Counted from the first letter of the stretch, positions 1 through 8,851 are shown. The stretch: DNA of 64,000 bases from Gemmatimonadaceae bacterium (GCA_036496605.1 DASXKV010000035.1:124001-188000), one strand, 5' to 3'. Made by a program: numbers and translations. The notes: generated from the sequence alone by a model not told the origin.

Positions 1-1258
1 TCTCGTCGTAGAGACTGATCATCTGGCGCATGTCGGCACCACTCTGGCCGGCCCAGAAGAGCGCGTTCTTGCGTGCGTCGATCGAAATCGATTTGTCGCG
101 CGCGATCTCGATCAGCCAACGCATCGCGTCGGGCGTGTGGGCCTGCGCCATCGCCTGGATGATGCTTCCCTGAATTTCCTCGCTCCGCGACCGTCCAAAG
201 AGATCGCGCAGGAAGCGCATGTCGTCGGCGTCGCGATGCGTCTGGCCGAACCAGAAGATGGCCTGCGTCCGCGCATGCGTGGATTTGCGCTCGTCGGACG
301 CGATGCGACGGAGTGCGGCATCGGAGCGCTCGTCGCGCGTCTGCGAGAGAGCGAAGATGGCTTTGTCCAGTATATCGTCATCGGTTGCGTTGGCCGCGAT
401 GGAATCGAGCGCCGCGACCGCGCGCGGCGATCGCGCCTGGCCTAACCATTGAATCGCCTCGCCGCGGACGTCGGAGCTCGGATCCGCACGCGCAACCTGA
501 AGCAAAAGGTCCGTCGCTTCGTCGCTGCGCTTCTGCGAGACGATGAACACCGCTTGCTTGCGCAGACTCTCACTGCACGAGCCACGCTTCGCCAACACCT
601 GACGGAGGATTGGCAGCGCCGACTCGGCGTCCATCTGCATCAATGCCTGGAGCGCGTAGATACGGGGATCATCGTCGTCTTTCGGACAACCGCGCTCGTC
701 TCCGAGCTGATTCGCTTTTTCCTGAACGCGTTGCGCGGCTTGGGCATCGCCGCGACGAGCTTGGAGGCTTTCGATCCGCGTGCGCAAGGTCTTCGCATCT
801 TCGCGTGTCGACGCGTCGGCATAATCGCGCGCTTGCTGCTCGATCGCATCCACCGCGTCGCGCAGGTCCCGCTGGCCGCCGAGCTGATAGAGGCAGTAGG
901 CGCGATAGTAGAGTGCGTCGCCGGCGTAGTCGGAGTGAGGATATCGGTCCACGAGATCGGCGAAAGCGTCAGCGGCGCGCCGATAGTTCTCGTCGGCCAT
1001 CGCGCGTCGTGCAAGACGGTAGAGCGAGTCCGCGGGATCCCGCACGCTCCAGGGCGCGGGAGGAACGAGCCGTTCGCGACGGCGCGTTGCAACGCCGATA
1101 TCGCCGAGACGCACGAGTTGCGCGACGTGTACGGCGGCATCGACCCCCGCTAGCGAGATCGCTCCGCTGGGCACGTCGGGCACGACGACCGTTTGTGCCT
1201 TGACCGACGGCGCGACCGCCCACAGCAGCGCGAGCAGTATGGTTGAGAGCTTACTCAC
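1..1258 (-). CDS. HEAT-repeat protein with signal peptide (3' end outside window)
   Basis: The minus strand is open without a stop from a GTG at 1258 to the window edge (419 codons seen). The start is preceded by GAGGAGAGGAATT, a strong ribosome binding site overlapping the stop of the upstream gene. Residues 1-22 form a signal peptide ending in VKAQ, so the protein is exported. Residues about 75-130 look like a TPR/YbgF-type segment (ADENYRRAADAF, YPHSDYAGDALYYRAYCLY). From about residue 210 there are HEAT-like helical repeats of some 30-37 residues (SESLRKQAVFIVSQKRSDEA, SSDVRGEAIQWLGQ, DDDILDKAIFALSQ, HARTQAIFWFGQ). It is the third gene of a sigma/anti-sigma operon, which suggests a periplasmic scaffold or sensor partner; that role is inferred. 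The C-terminus is not visible. Confidence 0.85.
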   Translation of the reverse strand, partial: MSKLSTILLALLWAVAPSVKAQTVVVPDVPSGAISLAGVDAAVHVAQLVRLGDIGVATRRRERLVPPAPWSVRDPADSLYRLARRAMADENYRRAADAFADLVDRYPHSDYAGDALYYRAYCLYQLGGQRDLRDAVDAIEQQARDYADASTREDAKTLRTRIESLQARRGDAQAAQRVQEKANQLGDERGCPKDDDDPRIYALQALMQMDAESALPILRQVLAKRGSCSESLRKQAVFIVSQKRSDEATDLLLQVARADPSSDVRGEAIQWLGQARSPRAVAALDSIAANATDDDILDKAIFALSQTRDERSDAALRRIASDERKSTHARTQAIFWFGQTHRDADDMRFLRDLFGRSRSEEIQGSIIQAMAQAHTPDAMRWLIEIARDKSISIDARKNALFWAGQSGADMRQMISLYDE

Positions 1259-1269
1259 AATTCCTCTCC

Positions 1270-2061
1270 TCAGGTGCCGGCGGGCGAGAGCCGCGCCGGA
1301 ATGGTCGTGTGCAGTTTGCCGATGACGCCACGACGCTCGATGGAGTGCTCGATCAGGTCGAGCTCCTCGGCGTGGTGCGCACCGGAGTTGCTGTACTGCG
1401 CGATTTGCACGAGCACGAGCTCGAGATCGTCGAGCAGGCGCTTCATCGTGGGGTCTTCCTGAGCCGACGCCTCCAGGAGGCGCGTCGTCGTCAGGAGGTT
1501 CTTTGCCCAGGTCGTGATCTGGGCGTCGACTTCGCCGCGCTTGGCAGCGGAACGGAAGGAGGTCAGCATGGCTTCGGTCCCGGCAAGGTGCTCCATCACT
1601 GCGAGACGATACGCCATGTTCTCCGAGTGATCGTTGAAGGGCTGCGAACGAGGGACGTCGACCGTGTTCGGTGCGGTATTCGGCGTGACCCGCGGTGTGG
1701 GATGCGGGGCGCTCGGCATCGAGTGAACCTTGGGGTTTGAATCGACGACTACGGGTGACGTCGGCGGAGTCGAGGTCGACTCAGGTCGATTCAGAGCGAC
1801 GCGAGCGCCTTCAGTCTTCGGCACCCGACGCTCGTACAGACGACCGATCGCGATGCCGATGACCAGCATCGCGGCGGCGGCGAACGGGATGACCCACAAA
1901 CGTCGCGGACCGATCGATGGAGCGACAGCGGTCGCGCGACGTGCACGCGCGGCGCGGATCTCGGTCCACATCCGCTCGCGCGGCGTCTCGCCGGGACGAT
2001 TGTAGTCCTGCGCGGCTGAGCGAAGCATTTCGTCGAAGTCGTCGGAGGGATGGTCGGTCAT
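1270..2061 (-). CDS. anti-sigma-factor-like single-pass membrane protein
   Basis: A 263-residue protein with an N-terminal cytoplasmic part (residues 1-55), one transmembrane helix (about 55-72, LWVIPFAAAAMLVIGIAIG), a Pro/Thr-rich linker (about 90-140) and a helical extracytoplasmic C-terminal domain. Its ATG overlaps the stop of the upstream ECF sigma gene by four bases, the usual arrangement for an anti-sigma factor. The HxxxCxxC zinc-finger motif of ZAS anti-sigma factors is absent, so the assignment rests on context and topology rather than on a recognised domain. It could be a sigma-linked membrane protein without anti-sigma activity. Confidence 0.7.
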   Translation of the reverse strand: MTDHPSDDFDEMLRSAAQDYNRPGETPRERMWTEIRAARARRATAVAPSIGPRRLWVIPFAAAAMLVIGIAIGRLYERRVPKTEGARVALNRPESTSTPPTSPVVVDSNPKVHSMPSAPHPTPRVTPNTAPNTVDVPRSQPFNDHSENMAYRLAVMEHLAGTEAMLTSFRSAAKRGEVDAQITTWAKNLLTTTRLLEASAQEDPTMKRLLDDLELVLVQIAQYSNSGAHHAEELDLIEHSIERRGVIGKLHTTIPARLSPAGT

Positions 2062-2606
2062 GCGCTGTAATCTCCAGCAAAGGACGCAAGGGCCAGGCGT
2101 AGCTTGGCGCGAGCGTCGAACAGACGCGCCTTTGATGTTCCGATCGGAATGCCTAACGCGGCACCGACCTCTTCATGAGTGTAGCCTTCGATGTCGTGCA
2201 TGATGTACACGGGCCGGAGCTTCTCGGAGAGCGCGTCGATCGCCTGGAAAAGCTGTGTCCGGAGATCGGGCGGCAGATCGCGCGCTTCGGCCGCAAGCAA
2301 CGGCGTTTCCTCGAGGTCGGTAGTGCGAAGGCCAATCCGTTTCACTTTGCGCATTCCGTTGAGCGTGACCGAGACCGCGATCGAGTGGAGCCAGGTCGCG
2401 AGCGATGAGTCGCCGCGAAACTGTTCGAGCCGCTCGAAAGCGCGAATGAACGTGTCCTGCGTGAAGTCCTCCGCGAGGTCGCCATCGCCAGCCATGCGAT
2501 AGACGAGCCGGTAAATGCGATCCACGTGGGCGTCGTACAACGCACGCTCCGCGTCGGCGTCGCCGGCGAGGCAACGCGCGATCAGCTCGCGATCGATGGA
2601 GTGCAC
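2058..2606 (-). CDS. RNA polymerase ECF-type sigma factor
   Basis: A 182-residue sigma-70 family protein of ECF size. Region 2 spans about residues 22-85 and includes DLAEDFTQDTFIRAFERL and the WLHSIAV helix. Region 4 spans about 120-175 and includes LRPVYIMHDIEGYTHEEVG and the helix-turn-helix GIPIGTSKARLFDAR. The length and the absence of regions 1.1 and 3 fit ECF sigma factors. The start is a GTG, and no strong ribosome binding site is visible. It is the first gene of an operon with the membrane protein and the HEAT-repeat protein downstream, so it probably answers an envelope or extracellular signal. Its promoter specificity and target genes cannot be read from this window. Confidence 0.92.
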   Translation of the reverse strand: MHSIDRELIARCLAGDADAERALYDAHVDRIYRLVYRMAGDGDLAEDFTQDTFIRAFERLEQFRGDSSLATWLHSIAVSVTLNGMRKVKRIGLRTTDLEETPLLAAEARDLPPDLRTQLFQAIDALSEKLRPVYIMHDIEGYTHEEVGAALGIPIGTSKARLFDARAKLRLALASFAGDYSA

Positions 2607-2674
2607 GTCATACGTCGCTGGAGTGGGGGTTTCGTCCTAGAGACACGGGGGGCGGAGAAAGGGTTGGGTGGGTC

Positions 2675-2703
2675 GTTATAGCCGAGGTCCGCGAGCAAGC
2701 CAA
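2675..2703 (-). promoter_or_regulatory. predicted sigma-70-type promoter of the ECF sigma operon
   Basis: Reading the minus strand, a -35 box TTGGCT (2703-2698) and a -10 box TATAAC (2680-2675) are separated by 17 bases. They lie about 70 bases upstream of the GTG at 2606, which would give a leader of roughly 60 nucleotides. Both boxes match the housekeeping consensus moderately well. Prediction by eye only. Confidence 0.5.
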
Positions 2704-2723
2704 TGCAACGGCAACTCTTGTCA

Positions 2724-2763
2724 TAAAAAACGAACGGGGCAGCCGTCGTGGCTGCCCCGTTCA
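2724..2763 (-). terminator. intrinsic terminator of the SGNH hydrolase gene
   Basis: A perfect 13-bp stem (GAACGGGGCAGCC, 2732-2744, pairing with 2750-2762) with a 5-base loop. On the minus strand it is followed by a run of six T. It sits about 20 bases past the stop codon of the minus-strand SGNH hydrolase gene, separating that gene from the sigma operon. Confidence 0.9.
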
Positions 2764-2783
2764 TTCTCGTCGAGCACGGTCGA

Positions 2784-4034
2784 TTACGGATTCGGCAGCT
2801 TCGTGAGCGTCGTTGCGTACTTCCCGTTGATCGCTTCGATTATGTAGTTCGTGAGAAGAATGTGCGAGGCCGCTGTCGGGTGGATACCGTCGAGGGAGAC
2901 CCATTTTCCGAACGGCGCGGTTGGGGCGAGAAAATTCGGACCCGTCGGCGTGATCTGGCCGGCTTTCGTCAGGCTGTCGAGTACATGGTTCGGATCGAAG
3001 TATGCGAAACCGACAGCGTTCGCCTTGCCGCTGATGTACGCATTGATTGCCGCGACATCGGCGGTGAGCGCCACGATCTCTCCTTGATCGAGCACGAAAA
3101 TGTCTCCGAGCAGCGGATACTGTGCGATCGGAGTCTTCTCACACTCGATCGTCGTCGGGTGCTGACCCGCCGCGATGGCGGGGACGATCGCGAAGCTGAT
3201 CAGCGAGTTCGTCGTCGAGGTGCAGGTGGTTGGGTCGACGGTGATCGTCTTGCCGGTTGCCTGATCGAGCGCGGCAACGAACGCCGGATTCTGGAGCACG
3301 CGTCCAGAGAACATAATCGGCGCGTTCGTGACGTTCACGACACCGATCAACACTCCTCTCAAACTCAGTGGGGCCGCGGTGAGATCGGCCATCATCTTGT
3401 CGTAGTTCGCCTGGAACGTTGCCTGAGGCGTGACGCCAGGCGAGACGCCCGGCACCGGCGTGAGCAAACCAGTAACGGCCGCTTCGAGCACGTCGTTGTT
3501 GCCGATCCAGACGCTCGCGAACGTCGGGTTCGCGGCGCGAGCGCGCTGCACCTGATCCTGGCCGCCCAGAATGAGCTGCGTGAGCAAATTCGAATTTCGC
3601 GTGCTGTCGGGCGCATCCGGGTCGAGCGAAGTCGCCCCGGGTACGGCGACGTTGTTTAGAATCGCGACTGTATTACCGCGAAGGTAGCAGGAGGTGCTGG
3701 TGCTCGCCGGGTAGCCCGTCGGTGTCACACGGGTCTGGGTATTGAAGTTGTTAACCGGCGGCGGGCACCCGGGCTTCGCAATGGATGCGTAGGCGTAACG
3801 CGTTCCCATCTGGCCGGCCAGCAGCTTGGGATAGCTCTGCTGCTGTGTCGAATCGTTGATGCCGCCCGACTGATATCCCGCGGTGAGGCTGTTACCTAAC
3901 GCGACATAACTCTGGAATATGCCGTTGCCCTGCGACGGCTTCGGACCAAGGACTTTCGCCGTGTGGTCCGTGCAGGCCGCGGCGCTCGCCACAACGAGCG
4001 CGGCTGCACCGAGTCGAAGAATTCTATTCGTCAT
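2784..4034 (-). CDS. SGNH/GDSL-type hydrolase lipoprotein
   Basis: A 416-residue predicted lipoprotein esterase or lipase. The start MTNRILRLG is chosen because GGGGAG precedes it, and it gives a clean lipoprotein signal peptide with lipobox ASAAAC (Cys21). An upstream in-frame start at 4055 is possible but adds an unlikely extension. Motifs of the SGNH fold are visible in order: block I GNSLTAGYQSG (nucleophile Ser49; GNSL instead of GDSL), block III GNND (178-181) and block V DGIH (about 382-385, catalytic Asp/His). It lies 24 bases downstream of a FadL-type porin gene on the same strand and is probably cotranscribed with it. A surface or periplasmic esterase supplying fatty acids to the porin is a reasonable inference; the substrate is unknown. 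Confidence 0.88.
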   Translation of the reverse strand: MTNRILRLGAAALVVASAAACTDHTAKVLGPKPSQGNGIFQSYVALGNSLTAGYQSGGINDSTQQQSYPKLLAGQMGTRYAYASIAKPGCPPPVNNFNTQTRVTPTGYPASTSTSCYLRGNTVAILNNVAVPGATSLDPDAPDSTRNSNLLTQLILGGQDQVQRARAANPTFASVWIGNNDVLEAAVTGLLTPVPGVSPGVTPQATFQANYDKMMADLTAAPLSLRGVLIGVVNVTNAPIMFSGRVLQNPAFVAALDQATGKTITVDPTTCTSTTNSLISFAIVPAIAAGQHPTTIECEKTPIAQYPLLGDIFVLDQGEIVALTADVAAINAYISGKANAVGFAYFDPNHVLDSLTKAGQITPTGPNFLAPTAPFGKWVSLDGIHPTAASHILLTNYIIEAINGKYATTLTKLPNP

Positions 4035-4058
4035 TCGGAAGTCTCCCCGAAGCACGGT

Positions 4059-5495
4059 TCAAAAGGCGCTCTTGAAGCCCAACGCGAAGATGTTCGCGGT
4101 GAGCGAATACTTGCCGCTGTTGAGCTGCGCCGCGGTCTGCGACTCACCGGTGCGCTCGACGATGCGGCCACGACGGCCGGGCGTCGTCACGAGGACGTAC
4201 CCACCGTCCATGACGACGTTGTGCCACGCCGGCGTCGTGAAACCTAACGTGTAGTTCGCGCGGTCCTGCTCCGGGAGCAGCGGCGTCACCGTCTCATTCG
4301 GCGCGGCGCGCGTCACGCCGGCGAAGCCGCCGCGAACGTGCCAGGTATTAGCGAACTTGTATTCCGCACCAAGCCGCAGCGCAGACGAATTGTTGTAGTC
4401 CTCGATCAACACCGAACTCGGCGTCGCCGGATTCGAGAACGTGATCGGCAAGCTCTTGAAGCTCGAGTAGGCGATAAGCGCGTAGTCCGCCTCGAGCTCC
4501 CAGTTCTGGAAACCAGTGTAGGCAAAGCCGACCTGGAATTGCGCCGGATGATTGATCTTGGTGCTCACCTTCTGCGACGACAACGGCGCCCCCGGCGCAA
4601 ACGCGGCCTTGAGCAGCGACAGTGTATCGACATGAGCACCGGCACCAACGAGCGGCGGCCCCGCTGGGTTCGCAGGGTTTGGAATCGCGGTCGGAATGAT
4701 GAGGTTCGTCGCGACCTGCGTGAACGTCGCGTCAGCGTTGTCGTACTTGAAGGACATCGGCGTCATGAAGCGCGCGCCGAACATCCAGTTCGGAGAGAGC
4801 TTGCCCTGAACGCCGATCTGCAGTCCGTAGCCCCAGGCATCACCCTTCAACGTCGCTTGCGCGAACTCGGTGCGCTGTGCGATGCCGAGTGCGGCAAAGG
4901 TGATCGGTGGGGTGATGCCGGGAATCGGCAGCACCTGCTGCGAAAGATCGATTGCCTGAATCAGCTCCACGTGCGAATGGCCGATGATCGGGCCACCGCC
5001 CACACTCCAGTTCGAGTTGATCTGATACCCAACGTTCGGCTGGATGTAGATCGTCTGGAGCGACGCCTTCTTCGCTTCGAAGCGGCCCGGAAAATCGTCG
5101 TGCCACTGCGATGTGAGACCGTACGGGACGTACACGCCACCGCCGAAGGACCACTGGCTCTTCGGGTTGTGATAATTGACGAATCCGTCGGGAACGAGGG
5201 CGGTCCCTACATCGGCCTTGAAGGTCTGGAATGTCGTGTCCTGAACGAACTTTCCATTCAGGGCGATCGCCGCCGCTCCGATATCCCAGCTCCAGCCGCT
5301 GAGCGCGGAAACCGCAGCAGGATTCCAATAAATCGCCGACGCGTCATGACAGCCCGTCGCGACCGCCGAATAACCGCGCCCGAGCCCGCAGGTGCTGATC
5401 TCATTCAGACCAAAACCCTGCGCGCCCACGATGGTGCTCGAGGTTGAGAGTACTAGCAACGCTATCCAATACCGCGAACCACGGCGGAGCTGCAT
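4059..5495 (-). CDS. FadL/OmpP1/TodX-family outer-membrane transport protein
   Basis: A 478-residue beta-barrel protein. The start at 5495 is preceded by GGAGGA five bases away and opens with a signal peptide ending in TIVGAQ; longer in-frame starts lack these. The mature N-terminus has the FadL-family hatch signature: GFGLNEISTCGLGRGYSAVA followed by DASAIYWNPAAVSAL with the NPA motif. The rest alternates short aromatic beta-strands (WSFGGGVYVPYGL, WSVGGGPIIGHSHV, WHVRGGFAGVTR) and ends in ALGFKSAF, a typical aromatic barrel terminus. The family imports hydrophobic molecules such as long-chain fatty acids or aromatic compounds. Pairing with the downstream SGNH hydrolase suggests esterified lipid as source, by inference. 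A TATATT at about 5641-5636 (minus strand) could be a -10 box. Confidence 0.9.
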   Translation of the reverse strand: MQLRRGSRYWIALLVLSTSSTIVGAQGFGLNEISTCGLGRGYSAVATGCHDASAIYWNPAAVSALSGWSWDIGAAAIALNGKFVQDTTFQTFKADVGTALVPDGFVNYHNPKSQWSFGGGVYVPYGLTSQWHDDFPGRFEAKKASLQTIYIQPNVGYQINSNWSVGGGPIIGHSHVELIQAIDLSQQVLPIPGITPPITFAALGIAQRTEFAQATLKGDAWGYGLQIGVQGKLSPNWMFGARFMTPMSFKYDNADATFTQVATNLIIPTAIPNPANPAGPPLVGAGAHVDTLSLLKAAFAPGAPLSSQKVSTKINHPAQFQVGFAYTGFQNWELEADYALIAYSSFKSLPITFSNPATPSSVLIEDYNNSSALRLGAEYKFANTWHVRGGFAGVTRAAPNETVTPLLPEQDRANYTLGFTTPAWHNVVMDGGYVLVTTPGRRGRIVERTGESQTAAQLNSGKYSLTANIFALGFKSAF

Positions 5496-5682
5496 GTTCG
5501 TCCTCCGGTGAAGGGCGCGAGCGTAGTGGGACGCTCGTTGCGATCGCGCGTGATCAGTGGGCGCGTCGCCGTGTCGAAGAGATACCGCTGAGGTGAGCAG
5601 AGCCGATGAATTGCGGTCGCCGCAAGTCGGCGCGGAATATAAGAAGAGGCGCGAGGAATTGCTCGCCAACGTTCGCCGCATT

Positions 5683-8646
5683 TCAGGGCCGGAAAGAAAC
5701 CACCCCGTACGCGCGCGTCTGGTGCGCAAAGGGGGCGTCGAGCGAACGAGCGACGCCGACGAGCAATCGCGCCGTCGGCGTGCCGAGCACGGGCAATGCC
5801 GACTGATTCAGTTCGAAATCGACGCCGTAGACGCGGTGCCAGATCTGGAACCGGGCGGCGCCGCTGCGAGTGCTTCCACCCCACAAATACGGCGTTAGGC
5901 CGGCGATGCTGGTGGCGGCGCGGTACGTGAGTACTTGATCACCTGTCGCCACGGTTGCCGGCAACGCGGGCATCACCACTCGTTGACTCAGAATTGCCGT
6001 CGATGTCAACGTCGAGGCGAGTCCACCAATGCTGAACTGCTCGAAGGCCGGCGCATCGGTGTTGACGCGCCCGTACGTTGCTCCGAGATCGATCGGGGCG
6101 GCCAAGTCAGTGCCGACATGAAAGCCGGCACTGACGAGCTCCCGATCGAAGGATTTGCTGCCAGTTCGTCCGACCGTTCCATGCGCCGCTATGGATTCAG
6201 TGGCTTCGATCGCGTCGCCAATCTGCCGGAATGCCGCGCGGACCTCTCCGAATCCCAGATACCGCGCAACCCCAATCTCGATAGGCACCGCGGGTTTCTG
6301 CGTGACCCACTCCGGCGACGCGCCGGCAGTCAGGAGCGCGCCCCATCCGTCGAACGAGCGTGCATAGTCTACGGACATATATGCGCCGCGCATGTCGGTT
6401 GTCACTGGAATGGACGCGGGCAGCTCCAACGATCGCGTGTCGCTTCGCTGGACGAAGCCGGAGAGGTGGAACTCCGGTCGATCGCCGCGCCACGCACCCT
6501 CGATCGATTCTCCGTGCCAGGCGTCGCCGCTTCCAAGCGAGAGCTGGCCGAGTATCGAGAGACGGCCAACGACGTCGGTGTTGACGAGCGCGAGCGTTGC
6601 TTCGCGACCTGTGGTGCCGATGCTCGTTGCGGGGAACCATCGCGTGGTGCGCGGTCCAAACGCGTAGCGCTCCGGCGGCGACGTTCGCGACGGCGCGAAG
6701 ACACGGACAAGCGTCGCCGGCGCCACGACAACAGGAATGAGCTTCGAATCGAAGAGCGCCGACGGCTGATCGGCCAGCGGAGTCGGCGACGCGAGGCGTC
6801 TGACGTCGTATCCTCGAGCGTGAAGCGCGAGAAACCAGATCGAGCCGTCGGCGCCGTTAGGCTCGGGCGCAATCGTCGCGCCGGTAACGCGAGTCAGAGC
6901 GCGCGCGACGGGTGGCGTGGCGGTGCCGAAGTCGATTCGCTCGAGATTGGGTGTGCCGCTACGATCGCTGACGACAACGAGTACGCCTGGTCCGAGCCAC
7001 GCGGGATCGAATCGATTCGCGCCGTCCTCGGGATCGGCAAACCGCGGCGCGCTGCCGGCAACGTCGATCAGAGCGATGCGCCATCGATTGTCTCGTTGGA
7101 GCGCGACGGCGATGCTCTTGCCGTCCGGAGACCACCGCGGACGCGCGAACGATGTCAGGACATCGCCGCCGGCAAGCAGACGGACACTGCCAGTTCCCAG
7201 ATCGACAATCACGACGTCGCAGTGCCCACCGAGGCACCGCAACGCAACTGCCCGGTCTCCGTCCGGCGACGGATCCGCATCGCGGACGGACGCGTGTTTC
7301 GTTAGGCGCCGAACATCGTGACGCGCGACGTCCCACAGGTAAAGCTCAGGCCGGAGCGAGCCGTCGGGCCGGCGAGTGGCACGCCAGAGCAGAACGCGCT
7401 TGCCATCGGCGAACCAACGTGGGTCCTCGAAGGCGCGACCGTCGCGTGCCAGCAGCGTCGCCAACGTCCGCCTGGGCAATGGGTAGATGCGACGCTCAGG
7501 AACGTCCTGCGGGTCGCGTCGAAGCAGTCGCTCGCGCTGACGAGCAGCGAGCGTGTCCGGCTCGGGCGTGGTGCTCCAGACGGCGACTCGGGCCAGGTGC
7601 CCAAGAGGGCGAAGCACCAGTGCCGCCAACTTGCCGTCCCTGGAAATCGCTGGATCGCCGGTGGCGCGTGCGAGGTGCTGCACCATCTCGCCCTCGACGA
7701 GTCCCGCGCGCGCAAGCACGCTATCGATTCCGACCGCATCCGCCGTGACTTCGGCGCGAAAACGGTCGTACAGAATGGCCGGCGCGTCGCCATACACTCC
7801 CGTGAATGCCTCGTCGAAGCTGCGGTTCACGCGCGCCGTGAGTCGCCTCCACACATCGACGAGGCTCGCGTCGCCATTGCGGCGGGCGAGCCATTCCAGA
7901 AAGGCCGAACCGGCGAGATAGGCGAAGTCGCCGCCCTCGAAGTCGCTCCAACTGCTGAGCTGCGCGTAGTTAGGCAGCCGACCCTCGATCGCCCACTGCC
8001 GGAGCGTGGCGGGACGCCAGACGCCGTGCGGGCGGCCGGTGCCGGTGACGACTCCCTCGATGTACGTTGCGTACCCCTCGATGACCCAACGTGGCGAGCG
8101 GTAGGCCAGGGGCCCGACCGCGAGTGGGGAGACGCGCCAGAGGGCGCGAGTGAAGACATTCCGGGACGGCCTCGTTAGGTGCGCGATGTGCCCGAACTCG
8201 TGCGTGGCGAGCATCTCGCCCCACGTTCGGAATTGCCCGATGTCCTCGCGCGGATCGGGCGGCGATGCCCAGAAGACAATCACCGGATGATCGAGGATCG
8301 GAAGCGCGAAGCCGTTCGAGATGTCGAATGGGTCTTCGACGACGATCTGAACGCGCTGCGGTGGGGAGTAACCGACGAGCCTCGTCACCGCCGTATCGAC
8401 GGCCGGAAGTCGCTCCGCGACGAATTGCGCCCAGCTCGCGAGCTGCGTGGGATAGTGGACGTCGAACTGGCCAGCGTGAACGGTGTGCCAGTTCAGCCAC
8501 GGCCTCTCGAACACCTGGGCTGCGACCGAGCGCGCGAGAAGAACCAATGGGACCACGCACGCAAAAACGACGTTGCGGGCGCGACTCAAACGACAAAGGG
8601 ACGGGCGATAACGCCCGTCCCATCGACTTCGGCAGGCGCCGGCCAT
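5683..8646 (-). CDS. MA-like zinc metallopeptidase with TolB-type propeller and C-terminal barrel-like region
   Basis: A protein of about 987 residues. A long basic N-region precedes a hydrophobic signal segment (NVVFACVVPLVLLARSVAAQ). The peptidase domain carries HEFGH (149-153) and the gluzincin glutamate in WVIEGYATYIEG (Glu190), as in peptidase MA-like proteins. Residues about 330-640 contain PD40/TolB-like blades (DPAISRDGKLAAL, DADPSPDGDRAVAL, PRWSPDGKSIAVAL). The last 300 residues are strand-rich with aromatic ends, finishing in GVVSFRP, and look like an outer-membrane barrel. I chose the ATG at 8646, eight bases after the upstream stop; an in-frame start at 8709 would overlap the upstream gene. 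The family is common but biochemically poorly characterised. Confidence 0.82.
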   Translation of the reverse strand: MAGACRSRWDGRYRPSLCRLSRARNVVFACVVPLVLLARSVAAQVFERPWLNWHTVHAGQFDVHYPTQLASWAQFVAERLPAVDTAVTRLVGYSPPQRVQIVVEDPFDISNGFALPILDHPVIVFWASPPDPREDIGQFRTWGEMLATHEFGHIAHLTRPSRNVFTRALWRVSPLAVGPLAYRSPRWVIEGYATYIEGVVTGTGRPHGVWRPATLRQWAIEGRLPNYAQLSSWSDFEGGDFAYLAGSAFLEWLARRNGDASLVDVWRRLTARVNRSFDEAFTGVYGDAPAILYDRFRAEVTADAVGIDSVLARAGLVEGEMVQHLARATGDPAISRDGKLAALVLRPLGHLARVAVWSTTPEPDTLAARQRERLLRRDPQDVPERRIYPLPRRTLATLLARDGRAFEDPRWFADGKRVLLWRATRRPDGSLRPELYLWDVARHDVRRLTKHASVRDADPSPDGDRAVALRCLGGHCDVVIVDLGTGSVRLLAGGDVLTSFARPRWSPDGKSIAVALQRDNRWRIALIDVAGSAPRFADPEDGANRFDPAWLGPGVLVVVSDRSGTPNLERIDFGTATPPVARALTRVTGATIAPEPNGADGSIWFLALHARGYDVRRLASPTPLADQPSALFDSKLIPVVVAPATLVRVFAPSRTSPPERYAFGPRTTRWFPATSIGTTGREATLALVNTDVVGRLSILGQLSLGSGDAWHGESIEGAWRGDRPEFHLSGFVQRSDTRSLELPASIPVTTDMRGAYMSVDYARSFDGWGALLTAGASPEWVTQKPAVPIEIGVARYLGFGEVRAAFRQIGDAIEATESIAAHGTVGRTGSKSFDRELVSAGFHVGTDLAAPIDLGATYGRVNTDAPAFEQFSIGGLASTLTSTAILSQRVVMPALPATVATGDQVLTYRAATSIAGLTPYLWGGSTRSGAARFQIWHRVYGVDFELNQSALPVLGTPTARLLVGVARSLDAPFAHQTRAYGVVSFRP

Positions 8647-8653
8647 GCCGCGT

Positions 8654-8851
8654 TCAGCGTGGAACGTCCCGCTCCATCTGACGGTCACGGCCACGCCGGC
8701 GAGCGACAAAATCCATTAGCCACGTTTGCGGAATGAGAAACAATGGGGTGAGAAAGAATCCAAGAAGCGTGTTCAGCCAGATGAGCGCGATGTAAAATGC
8801 GCCAAGCGCCACGCCAACCCACAAAGTTCCAAGCGGACCATGCGATTCCAC
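8654..8851 (-). CDS. small hydrophobic membrane protein (65 aa)
   Basis: A short minus-strand gene with a GTG start at 8851 preceded by GGGAG. The product begins VESHGPLGTLWVGV, has a long hydrophobic stretch (residues about 9-48, including LGAFYIALIWLNTLLGFFLT and LFLIPQTWLMDFVA), and ends in a basic and acidic tail (RRRGRDRQMERDVPR). The hydrophobic part could form one long or two short transmembrane helices. The coding frame is contained within a much longer open frame whose upstream part does not look like protein, which is why the start matters. It is divergent from tilS and directly upstream of the metallopeptidase gene. Function unknown. Confidence 0.6.
   Translation of the reverse strand: MESHGPLGTLWVGVALGAFYIALIWLNTLLGFFLTPLFLIPQTWLMDFVARRRGRDRQMERDVPR

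Noticed and set aside
1243-1740. Plus-strand frame of 165 codons opposite the anti-sigma-like gene
   Set aside because: It is a shadow of the minus-strand gene: Arg/Gly/Val-rich composition, no domain, while the minus strand has a coupled sigma/anti-sigma pair. The same applies to most long antisense frames, such as 2748-3659, 4338-5447 and 5935-7305 opposite minus-strand genes.
5496-5729. N-terminal extension of the FadL-type porin
   Set aside because: The extension is Arg/Ser-rich, overlaps the upstream gene, and would bury the signal peptide that begins at 5495 behind a strong ribosome binding site.
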